Under the pieces are notes generated by a model. The model had not been told where the DNA came from, ran no database searches, and saw only the letters and a list, made by a program, of their open reading frames with translations. This document shows positions 12,501 through 24,500 of a stretch of DNA of 64,000 nt, piece by piece. The stretch's first letter is position 1; each line of letters starts with the position of its first letter. The DNA is from Mauremys mutica (taxonomy: Eukaryota > Chordata > Testudines > Geoemydidae): contig NC_059089.1 of assembly GCF_020497125.1 (NCBI RefSeq), forward strand, positions 26,681,282 through 26,745,281. The letters are read 5' to 3'. Made by a program: the position numbers and the translations under genes.

Positions 12501-15500
12501 ATATAACAGCAAGTAGCAGTCTTTGGTTTGATTGACCTAGGAGATAGAAAGGATAGTCCTGTGGTTGGTCCAGGCCCGGGAGTCATGTGACATGGCTTCC
12601 ATTGACATTACGATCCCAGACTCCTTTGTGATGCTGAATAGTCTCTTCACCTTTCTATACCTCAGTTTCCCCATCTGTAAAATAGGATTACTAACAATAA
12701 TACTTCAGTGTGGGTGGGGGTATTGAGGCTAAATTCACTGATGTGGAACACTTTGAGATGCTTGACTGGACAGCACTATGTTCTTACTATGACAGTCTAT
12801 AAATGTACTAGTAGTGGTGCACACACAGAGGCATCCCTGAATATCAAACAACTGTCTCATGCTGCCAGTACTAAAACCTCCTTGGAATCTCTAAATAGTA
12901 GAGATGATAATTTCCTAACTCAAAAAGTGTTACATTCAACACAGGGGAGTTCCATGTTAGCCCTCATCTTGACAGATGAAGAGGAACTGATCACAGAACT
13001 AAAAATTAATAGTCACTTAGGTACAAGTGATCATGACTTGATCACATTTATAATGTGCAAACAGAATAAAGTCCAGACCGGTGATAGATATACTTGGTGC
13101 TTTAAAAAGGCCAATTTCACAAAGCTAAAAACAATTATGAGCTAAATCAGCTCCAAGGAAGAATTTAATCAGAAAAATATGAATAATAATTGGGACTTGT
13201 TTAAGAACATCAAAAAGCCACAATACCCCACAATTGAGGAAGAAGGCCGTATGGATTTTAAAAAGACCTAAATTAGAGGGGAAGTAAAAGCAGCTATAAA
13301 AAATAGAAACATAATATATAATGAATGGAAGAAAGGGCAGATGATCGTTTTTAATATAAATCAGAAGCTCTAGGAATTATATAAAATTGATAAGGGAAGC
13401 AAAGGGACACAAGGAGAAATGGCCAGCAGAGTTAAGGCCAATAAGGAATTTTTAAAGTATCTTAGGAAAAAAAGAATCCTAACAATGGTATTAGTCCATT
13501 ACTAGATGGAAGAGAGAGAATTATCAATAATAATGCAAAAAAGGCAGAAGTGTTCAATAAATATTTCTGTTCTGCATTTGGGGAAAAAACAAATGATGTA
13601 GTCACATCATATAATAACACTGTTTCCATTCCACTAATATCTGAGGAGGATGTTAAACAGCTGTGACTGAAGTTAGACATTTTAAAATCAGTACATCTGG
13701 ATTACTTGGATCCAAGAGTTTTAATAGAGCTGGCTGAGGAGCTCGCTGGACTGTTAATGCTGATTTTCAATAAGTCTTGGAACACTGGGGAAGTTCCACA
13801 AGACTGGAAGAAAGCTAATGTTGTACTAATTTTTAAAAAGGATAAACAGGATGACCTGGTATTTACAGGCCTGTCAGTCTGACATTGATCCCAGGCAAGG
13901 TAATGGAGTGGCTGATATGAGACTCAATTAATAAAGAATTAAAGGAGGGTATATCATTAACGACTTTATAGAAAATAGATCCTGTCAAATTAACTTGATA
14001 TCTTTTTTTGATGAGATTACAAGTTTGATTGATAACAGTGAGTGTGTTGATGAAATATTTTTAGACTTCTGTATGGCATTTGACGTGGTACCATGCTGAC
14101 ATTTTGATTAAAAAAACTAGAATGATATAAAATTGACATGGCACACATTAAATGGATTAAAAACTGGCTAACTGATAGCTCTCAAAATGTAATTGTAAAT
14201 CATCATTGATTGGGTGTGTTTCTAGTCGGGTCCCACCGGCTCTTGGTCCTATGCTATTTAACATTTTTATAAAGGCCCTGGAAGAAAACGTAAATTCATC
14301 ACCAATAAAGTTAGCCGGTGACTTAAAAAAATGGGGAGTGGAAAATAATGAAGAGGACAGGTCACTGATACAGAGCAGTCTGGATCACTTGTTAAGCTGG
14401 TCACAAGCAAACAATCAGAGAATCATAGAAGATTAGGGTATTCAACCTAAACCTCCCCCACAGCAACTTGAGACCATTGCTCCTTGTTCTGTCATCTGCT
14501 ACCACTGAGAACAGTCTAGATCCATCCTCTTTGGAACCCCCTTTTAGGTAGTTGAAAGCAGCTAGCAAATCCCCCCTCGTTACTCATAGACTTTAAGGTC
14601 AGAAGGGACCATTATGATCATCTAGTCTGACCTCCTGCACAACGCAGGTAATTCTTCTCTTCTACAGACTAAATAATCCCAGTTCCCTCAGCCTCTCCTC
14701 ATAAGTCATGTGCTCCAGCCCCCTAATCATTTTTGTTGCCCCCCGCTGGCCTCTTTCAATTTTTCCACATTCTTCTTGTAGTGTGGGGCCCAAAACTGGA
14801 CACAGTACTCCAGATGAGGCCTCACCAATGCCGAATAGAGGGGAATGATCACGTCTGTCGATCTCCTGGCAATGCCCCTACTTATACAGCCCAAAATGCC
14901 ATTGGCCTTCTTGGCAACAAGGGCACACTGTTGACTCATATCCAGCTTCTCGTCCACTGTAACCCCTTGGTCCTTTTCTGCGGAACAGCTGCCCAGCCAA
15001 GTGGTCCCTAGTCTGTAGCAGTGCATGGGATTCTGTGAGTCCATTACTAGGTGGAAAAGGATGGTGATAAATTGGAGAGGGTTCAGAGAAGAGCCATGAC
15101 CATGTTTAAGGGAGTAGGAAACATGAGCACCATTTATTTAGCTTAACAAAGAGAAAGTCAAAAGGTGACTTGATTACAGTCTATAACAGGGGTGGCCAAA
15201 CTGTGGCTCGCGAGCCACGTGCGGCTGTTTTACTGTTAAACTGATAAATGCAGGTTCAGATTGGCTGGCTGAAACCATTTGCAAATTTGGATCAACATCA
15301 GCAAAGTGTTTGGTCAAACAGCCAAACACAAAGGCTGAAATGTGGGAACGGTTCATTTTGGCATTTCCAAAACAAAATATTTCACCTTTTAGTTTTGGAA
15401 AGATGTTTAATTTTGAATTTCACTAAGTTTTATTTAATATTTTAAAAGGTTAAAAACCCTTAAAAACTAAACTAAATGTGTGCTTCAGACTGAAATGAAC

Positions 15501-18500
15501 TTTTTTCCCAAACTTTTTCATTCTGCCAAAAAAAAAATTGGTTTGGGTCGACCTGAGGGAAATTTTTAAAAATGTTTTGGTCCAGCTACCAAACTGAAAA
15601 CCCGTTATTGGTATAGCTCTAGCTAAAAACCCCTCTAGCAAGCAGGCTGCCTCCTCCTCTGCCTCCTCCACCGACCCAGAGGGTCCTTTTTTAACAGTGG
15701 GTCTAGGCAAAGATGTGCAGGGTCTCTGGCCTCTTAAAAATCATGGGGCACTTTCAGAACAGCCCGATCTTCTCGGCTTTTCTCCCCACCCAACTGGCAT
15801 CCTGCAGAATTTATCACCCAAGACTCACTTCTTTGCCATGCTCCCGCTCCCATCACGGTCAACCATATACGTTATGAAATCTGGGTTTGAGCTGGACTTG
15901 CTGTGGTCCTGGGGTGATGTGCTGATGCCCGAGTCCTCTCTCTGCTGTGTGGGGGAGGAGATGGGAAGAGAGAGTCTCTGAAACCAGTTGTGTGCTCCCT
16001 GCCATAATGCACACCCAGCGATGCTCGTTTTGCGTGAGCTCACGTGGCATATGGCTGAGTGAGGGGAGGGGAGAGGTGGCTGGTGGCTGGGACAGCAAAC
16101 GGGACATCAGCACTCCTGGGTTCTACTCCTGACTCACTTGCTCTGTGCTCTGAGCACGTCACTTACCCCTCTGTGTGTCAGTCTCCACCTCTCTAAAGTA
16201 GGGACCTTCCTGCTGGCGGCACTGGGAGTGTCGAGCTGTGCTCCAAATCCGCGTGCGACAGCTGCTACAGAAGGACAAAATCGCCTTCGATGTCTGATGA
16301 CTAACTACTTAGTTTAAGTGCTGCCCCATTTTACAGACGGGGACGTCAAGAGAAAGCGAAGGGACTTGCCTAAGGCCGTGGCCGCCGGAGGAGTAGAACG
16401 CAGATCTCCCTACTGTCAGTCCTGTGCGCTCACCATGGAGCAGCTGCTTCCTCAATAACATTGGAAATCCTGCTGGGACCCCGGGGTGGCCGTGCAGGGT
16501 GTGACTAAGACGTGCAATACGTTAGGGCCTAGTGACCGAACTAATCCCATTTGGAAAGACGCTGGGAGTGATCATTCCTGCTCCACCGGCTGCGTCTCAG
16601 CAGCATGTGTGGATGGAGGAATGGGGCGGTCTGGTCCCGCTCAGCTGGGTAACTGGGGTGATGCTGGCTCCTCTGGGCCAAGACCCAAACTCTCTGGGTT
16701 TTGGCTTTGCCACTTTGGCCACCTGGCCGGGCTGGCGAGCCAAGAGGTGTACTGGGCCTGAGAGTCACTCTTCATCACATTTCCCACAGCTTCTGTGTGG
16801 ATCCACTTAAATTTCACGCTTCACAGATTTACTTTCACTGAACTCTGCTTGGTAGGCCGTCCTATCTAGCATTTTTTACACTTCGCATTTTAAAGATCCT
16901 GACTTTTTAAACAATTGATCTTTGGGATTCTGGAATTAGATTGTGTGCTCTGTGGCTGTAGTGTCCTGGATAGTGCTGGGCACATTACCAGGCTTAACAG
17001 ACAATTATTAACACCCATTCTGCAGTGGGGAGTGTTTGTTCTCATAATAATGCCCTGGATGGAATAGCTCACTTATCCCCTCGCTGCCTGGGAAGGATAA
17101 TCACGCTTAGCACTTGTAGGGGGCCTTTCAGAAGTGCTCAGCTCGCTCCACCAGTGCTCAATGGGAGGCAATGGGAGCCTCGCTAGACAAGTGGAGAGTG
17201 CTTTTAAAAAGCCCACCCCAGGACACGAGTCATCTGCAGAGTTCTCGGGTGAAATCTTGGCTCTGTTACAGTCATTGCCAGTGACTTCGTTGGAGCCAGG
17301 ATTTCACCCCAAATGTTCTGCAAAGATGGGTAAGCATCACTATCCCCATTTTTACGGATGAGAAACTGAGGCCCGGAGTGGTGAAGGCCAAGGTCCCACA
17401 GCAGGTCGGTGGCAGAACTGGGAATAGAGTCCAGCTCTCCTAACTCTCATTGTCCTACCCTGGACCATTGTGACCCGCTCACCATTGAAGTTTGAGGCGT
17501 TAGTGATTGTCGTCTCACTACTGAGTAGACTGGAGTCAGGGCCCCAGTGTGCTAGGTGCTGTACACACCTATCATGAAAAGACAGCTATGTTTGCAAAGT
17601 GCTTTGAGAATCTGCAAAGTGGCATCTCGGGCTGGATTTGTGATTTATTTTGTGCCAGTTTAACTCTCTTCCATATTTTAGCCACATTCAGTCTCTCTGC
17701 AGCTGGGCCTTCTTTCTCCCGGGCTCCCTCCCAGCCGACATCACCATCTCTCCTCCCAGTTCTATACAAAAGGATTATTTCAAGGAAGACCTGTCTTGGC
17801 AGCCGCACCAGAAATCTAGTCTGTAGGAGTGACCAACTTTGCTGTTTGAAGGACAGGTCATGGCACCATGCCAGGGTATTGCTACCACTCCACTTGCCAA
17901 GAGTTTTCAGATGAAGAGCAAGACTCATTGAAGACAAGATGAATTACTTTTCTTACTGCTGCTGATTTATCTAACTGCGATAACAAACACCCTGCAGATA
18001 TAACATAAATCTGGTGGGCCAGATAGGACTGCCTTTAAGGGCAAACTCTTTCGTGTAAAGCTGTAATTAGTCCCTGGTGCTTAGCCCAGTTTTGACCCTA
18101 CGTGGTGCTGTTTCTAGGCCTGTGTCTTGTTACAGCTCGTTTCTATGCTGTGCAGCAGGCTGGGGATGAGGTTTTGGACTGAGGCTCTGTATTTTGGAGT
18201 CACTGGTGGTGGCTGAGCTTGTGTGGAGTTGACAGCATGAGGTCTGGCCTCCGCTCTCGAGCCCTCTCTGAGTGGGGAGGGAGGACAAGCGTGGTGGGTT
18301 TGGGTTTCACAATCCCTCCTTGGTTAGAGGGCTTGGATCTGCCTCCCATTTCCCCATGACTCTCCCTAGCATGGGCTGTAATACTGACATGGCTCAGTGG
18401 GGATCGGACCCAGCACCTCTTACCCTTAGCGCAGGAGCCACTCAGAGGCCTCTGTGTTAGCCACGGCTGTGCGCTCCTCGCTCGCTTGTTGGCCAAGCCG

Positions 18501-21500
18501 CCTCCCGAGCAGGCCTGGCTTATGGGGAACTAGAATCAGTGCACCTGGCAATCACTCAGCTCCAGTCAGCTGCTGTGGTCTGTCACAAACGGACGATGAC
18601 ACTGAAAAGGAAAAGGCCCTGTCGCCTTGCTCTGCTCTGCCCACGCAATGGCTGCATCCGTCTGGGTGCTCCCCAGAGCTACTTCAGTTGTCGGGAAGGA
18701 CTGTTTAGTTCCCGCATTTCAGCTGTTCCCACACAGGGCTCAGCTCCCTGCGTTTGCATTTTTGAGGGGGGTGGAGCTCATGGAAGGATTTTTCCCATTC
18801 ACCACTGAATGAAGTGGGGAATCCTGGGCTTGGGAATGGCAGGGAGGCCTGATGGAGTCAGTGAGTTGACGGCTGCCATTGCTCTTCAGCTCCACCCAGC
18901 TCCATCCCAGAGCAGCGGAGCAGCCGCTGGGCGTGGAAGGTGCTAGGTGCACCTTTGCCGGCCTGCCAGAGGTTGTGCCAATATCCCTGCAAAACCGAGT
19001 GTGTGTGGATGTTGCAATAGTAGCGGAAGGAAGGGGTGGGGAGGCATGAAGAGAATCTTTCTCATTTTAAACTCTCTTGAATGAAGTCAGCCGAGCTGTG
19101 ACTATTGCCATGGATGACGTTTATTAGTGCTAGGGGACCCACCAAGTGCAGGGCCCCCTTGTGCTAGGGGCTGTCCATATACAGTAGCAGCCAGTGTCTA
19201 CAGGGCATCGTTCCGTATCGTGAGTCCTTTCCCATCGTTCTCTTCCACCTCTTGAAGGGGACGTGTTAGAAGAATGAGATCCCAGGGACCAACCTGACGG
19301 GGGTTGTCTGTGTCAAAATCAGAGCAGTGAGTGGCACCAGCGTTGAGAAGCAGAGTTTGAGGTTTGGGGTGGGGATCCAGCCGGCTTGGAGGTGAACCCC
19401 AGCAGGTCTGAGTGCTGAGAGTTCTGAAGCATGTATGTTCCGGTGACATCACAAGGAACAGGAGCTACCCCATGCTAGGCACCGTCCGGGCACACAGTAG
19501 CAGTGTCTATAGGGCATCGCTCCGTATTGAGTCCGTTTCTTGAAGATGATGTGTTAGAAGAAGGAGACTCCAGGGACAAAGGGCGTGGCTGCTCCTTCCT
19601 CCTCCGAAGTGCAGTCGGACTGCAAAGGCTAATCACGGGGGCTTCATGCTTTGTGCCGCTCAGTGATGGTAAGAGTTACCAATGCCCTGAGTCACAGATG
19701 GAGGTTGGCAAAGCCAGACAGCTGCTGGAGACATAGTGGGGGTGCTCTGCAAAAGTTTTGTGGCCCAAAGCAGCAGACTCTGACCCAGTGTGGGCAGAGC
19801 TCCAGCATCCATCAAAGACAGAGACCCACTTACTTCCCCTGTTTCAAAATGGTCACATATTTTGTCAGTCTATTGCAGTCCATAATATTTTGTATTTTCT
19901 CTCCTTTTCAGGGCTTGTACATCTTCCTGGTCTATGCAATCTATAACAGTGAGGTAAGAGGAAGCTCTCACTGGGTTTTGATCCATATTCGGAACAGTCA
20001 TATATTAGAAATGAAACCGGTAACCAGAATCTTAGCAAATGCAAAGGTTGATATTCTGTCCTGGCCCTTGGCTCCCATGACAGCTGTTGCTTTTGCCCCC
20101 TTGACTTGTTCGGAGGATGTTGTTGTTTTATCAGAACAGCACTGGCCCTGTCTCACAACCCTGCTCAACTTTCAGGTGAGGAACGCCATACAGAGGATGA
20201 AGGAGAAGAAGAAAGCTCTCTCGTTCACAGTAAGTGTAAGGCAGAGATGCTGCTCCGGTTTCATTAAACACAAGCTGGTTTCAGAGGATGTTTTTTAGAA
20301 CGGTGGATTTCTGGGAAACCCAGTTTGTGTCCCCTCCCCCAAATCTACAGCATAACATCCAGTGGGCATCCCTCACTACCAGCTGGGATTATCAACCCCC
20401 TCTGATAGCCATGTATCTTATAGGGCATGCTGATTTCTTCTTCTCAGCCCTCCACAGCCTCTCCGGGGATTTCAGTCTAAACACCCTCAGACTAAACTCT
20501 AAAGAAAGGCCCAAACGTTGACATTTCCCATCATGCCTCAGCTGTGGATTGCTGTGTGTGTGAGTGAGGTGGGTGTGGACCCATTTTTGATCCACAAAAC
20601 AGGGCAGTTTGTAGGATGTGACTGACTCCAAGGCCAGGCAAAAGGCCTCTCTCCTTGTTCTGATTGATGTGAGACCTTGATTTTTAAAACCCGGGGTTAT
20701 CACATTCCACAGTTCCCCTTTAAATCCAGGTTTGTAGCCAAAGTCTGCCCTCCGCAATACATTTGGGCTCTCCCTGATGTCCTGGGAATGCATTGTCGGA
20801 CAAAACTTGGCCCTGGGAATGTCTTTTGAATGGACCTGGCATATTCAGGAACATGGAGTCAGGGGACGTCATTTTCCTCCTGAACGGCGCTGGGGAGGGT
20901 GGAGGAAGACGTGCCACTGGTTCGGCAGTTTGGGCAGTTGCAGCAGATCTGCCTGGAGAATCCACACAGACTGAAGAGTGGCCTTATTGGCAAAGAGGTG
21001 ATAGTTAAGAAAACCGCTGGAGCAGATTTTTAAAATGATGCACGGTATCAAAATCCTTTAAAGGCAGATGTGTCGTGGATTCCTGAGGGTTTTATCCTGC
21101 TTTTCTGTCATTGCAGAACTGTTCTCATCCGATCAATTATCTGTCAAGTCCAAGAAATACAACTTCCTGGGAGACTGGGAAGCTGAGTCCTTCTGCGCCC
21201 GAGAGCGCCGTGTCCAGCCCTGTGCAGAAAGATCCCCCACTGAAGAACATTACCAACAAAGGTAAAGAGCCCCTTCTGGGACCTCAGCTTTGTATTAGGT
21301 TGTATTCTGTGCTGCTGGCACGGGGGGAGGTAGGTTGACCTTTCCGGGGGGTTCAATTTTCATGCAGTTTCATCCCTTGCATAGTTTTGAACCCTCTTAA
21401 ACACCACAGAGTTGGAAAGTTTGACCCAGTTATGAAGTTCCCAAAGGTGACTGTAGCGCATGAGTGCCAACGTCAGGGCAGGCTGTTCCAAACCAGGGCG

Positions 21501-24500
21501 TACACCCTAATGGGCCGGGAGGTCTAGACTTAGATTTCACCAGCCAACTGCACCACGTGCAAACCTCCCAGACACTTGAACAGCCTTAACACGGAGTCAC
21601 CGACTGTCCCCTCGGGTACTCTGGTCTGTCTTGCCCTCCAGGTGACATGAGTCTCTCTCTGTGATTGATGGCCCCAAACACCGAGGATAACAGCAATATT
21701 CAGGTTACTCCCAATCCCAAAGGACCATTCGCTTACCCCAGGTCAATAGTGCTTTAGGGCCCGCACCAAAGACAATGCTTGTAGGTGATCCTATAGCGAA
21801 CTATATGAAGATTTATTAAATAGGAAAAGGAAAATGGAGAGTTAAGGTTAAAGCAAGTGAATATAGACCATGAATGAGTTACAGCCTTAGGTTTCACAGA
21901 ATCATAGCAGATCAGGGTTGGAAGGGACCTCAGGAGGTCATCTAGTCCAACCCCCTGCTCAAAGCAGGACCAATCCCCAGACAGATTTATGCCCCAGATC
22001 CCTAAGTGGCCCCCTCAAGGACTGAACTCACAACGCTGGGTTTAGCAGGCCAATGCTGAAACCACTGAGCTATCCCTCTCCCATATAGAAGGTAATATAG
22101 GCTTCTATAATCAGCAAGCTCTATTTGACCTTCAGGGCTAACCCAGGCTAAACAGCTGGGGATCTCTTGCTTATGTCTAGAAACACCTTGCTCCCTCTAG
22201 AGTCCAAGCAGCAGAGACAGGACGGCCTGGGGGGAGGCAAGTGGGGCAATTTGCCCTGGGCCCCGCAGGGGCCCCCACAAGAGTTTTTTGGGGCCCCTGG
22301 AGCGGGGTCCTTCACTCGCTCCAGGGGCTCCGGAAAACTCTCACGGGGCCTGGGCCCCCAGAGCTTCTTCCGCTCCAGGTCTTTGGCGGTAATTCGGCAG
22401 CGAGGGGTCCTTCTGCACCGGGACCCACCGCCGAAGTGCCCCAGGACCCACCGCCGAAGAGCTGGGTCTTCGGCGGTAATTTGGCGGCAGGGACACCCGC
22501 TACGGGTCTTTGGGGCACTTTGGCGACAGGTCCCGGAGTGGAAGGACCCCCTGCCGCCAAATTACCACTGAAGCGGGGGCCCCCCGCTGCCGAGGCCCCC
22601 AGGCCCCCTGAATCCTCTGGGCAGCCCTGAGCAGAGAGATCCTTAACTCCTTTTGTTTGAGGTTTTTAATCCTCCTCCTGCCATGTTCTCTGAGCTGCAA
22701 ACTCAGGAGTTCACTTGCATGACTCATCTTCACAGATATACAACAAGGATGTGTCTACATATAAACAGTTACAATGGCACCACTGCGCCACGGTAGGGCT
22801 TCAGTGAAGACGGGAGGGGTTCTCCCATCTCCTGGAGAAGCGGTAGCTAGGTTAACAGAATTCTCTGATCAACACAGCACTGTCTACACTGGGGGTTAGG
22901 TTGGTGTAACTGCGTCGCTCAAGGGTGTGGATTTTTACACTCCTGAGTAACGTCGTTATACCAACCTGCTTTCCCACTGTAGACCTGGCCTAAGACTCTT
23001 TAGCCCTTTTGTTGACATTTTCTCGATCCTGATGTAGGGAGTTTCCACTTGTAAAATCCACCCAGAGCCCGTCTGCTCTCAATGTGTCTCCTCTTTGTGG
23101 GGCAGGGGCATCCCAGTTCCTGCTCTTTGCACTGATTATCGTCCCTCTCCTGCATGGCCATTCATACAGTCACAGAACCTTACAATACGGAGCACAGATG
23201 TTAGAAGTGAGATTGATGCAGGGAGCAGCTCACAAGCATTCAACAGACTCTAAACACTAACCACTTCCTTATCATTCTAATACCTCGTCTATCAATACTA
23301 ACTGCACCCATCAGTGTCCATTTCAGACAGGGGCACCTTAGCGTGAGCTGGCACCTGGCCTGCCAGTATAACAGTGGATATGAATGTTATTAGGTTTGTG
23401 TTCCTTGGAGTGAGAGAGAAACTCTAATGAAAATATAAATACAGCACTGAGGGGCTGACTGGTTCCCAAAGAAGATAGCGGTAGAAGGCCACTTGATTTC
23501 AGTGGGATCAGTCCCTGTAGCGTAGATGGGTCATCCGTGCATTCGAGGTGAGCGGATGTGGGGAATCCTCAATCCAGGAGTCCCCTGAGCCGTTTTGCCA
23601 GCTAGGGCGGAAAACGTTTTCGGTGTCTCCACCCCCAGTACCTGGGGGGGAGGGGCACAGCCGCATGGTGCTCCTGAAAGTTGGTGCCCAGAGCTTCTGC
23701 CATGCTCGCCTGCCCCGCATTGCCCTGAGCAGCATGGCCTTCCCGCTAGGCAGAGAGGCATGTTGGTACTTTCCCATCGATTTACATGGGGGAGGGGGCA
23801 GGAAATCGATGTTAAACTAGAGAGAGAGAAGTTCACACGCTCAGACGGATTGGCAGCTCTGAAAACTAGCTTGCAATTCTCCAGACAGCCCAGCTGGGCC
23901 CTTTACTTCCTTGGGAGACACTTTGGGGGAATAAATGATAAAGCCCTTTGAAAGAAATGCACATTTCCATTCTTCAGGCGTATCCACATTCATTGTCTCA
24001 CTTCACACTTTAGGAAACTTTGGTGCTAAAATTCCTATGGGGATTTCCTCAATGATGTCACCAGAGAGACCGGTACGTGAGTTACTGTCCACCTTTCACA
24101 TGCAGAATGATGGGAGCGTTGTGTAGTGGATATAGCAAAGGGCTAGGCCTCAGGACTCGTGGGTTCTGTTCCCAGCTCTGTCACAGATGTCTTTTCTTGT
24201 CCTGGGTGAATCACTTACTTGTCTGTGGCTCAGCTGCCACTTTGGTAAGATGGAGTTCATATCAGTCACCTCCCTCCTGGGGGAGTTGGGAAGGTTCATT
24301 AGTGGTGGTAGCGGACTTTGTGAGCCATGTTGGGTGCACTGTATGTATGTGCCTCCTCCTAAGCCTTGATTGGGTTGGGAAGCTGAAGGAATTTACCGCA
24401 GTAAAAGGACCCTGTAATGAAGTATCTGAAGGCTTCAAATCACTGGCCTATGGAGGGTGGTGCAGCAGGTGTGACAAACAAATAATGGGGTGAAATTATG

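Larger units (their letters stand above)
5542..19911 (+). other. ADGRD2 intron, 14.4 kb, between the two TM7-coding exons
   Basis: It has no additional exon that I can support. It holds hAT-like elements at 5615-5760 and 8596-8904, CR1 fragments at 6945-7160 and 12830-15180, several MIR-like SINEs, AT-rich repeats at 9896-10266 and 15262-15622, and a local duplication at 19160-19580. Stretches without recognised repeats are 5900-6900, 7450-8230, 9060-9600, 10270-12540 and 17650-19110. Confidence 0.6.

Noticed and set aside
12708..13145. 145-codon + strand open frame as a host gene
   Set aside because: Its second half is CR1-like ORF2 endonuclease ([11 protein letters not shown]). It is a transposon remnant, not a host gene.
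19651..20298. 215-codon + strand open frame across two ADGRD2 exons
   Set aside because: It reads through the 222-bp intron between 19953 and 20176. The splice sites and receptor motifs show two short exons instead.
22167..22630. Overlapping Pro/Gly-rich open frames or a CpG-island promoter
   Set aside because: The region is a transposon bounded by exact 8-bp target duplications. The frames are composition artefacts.
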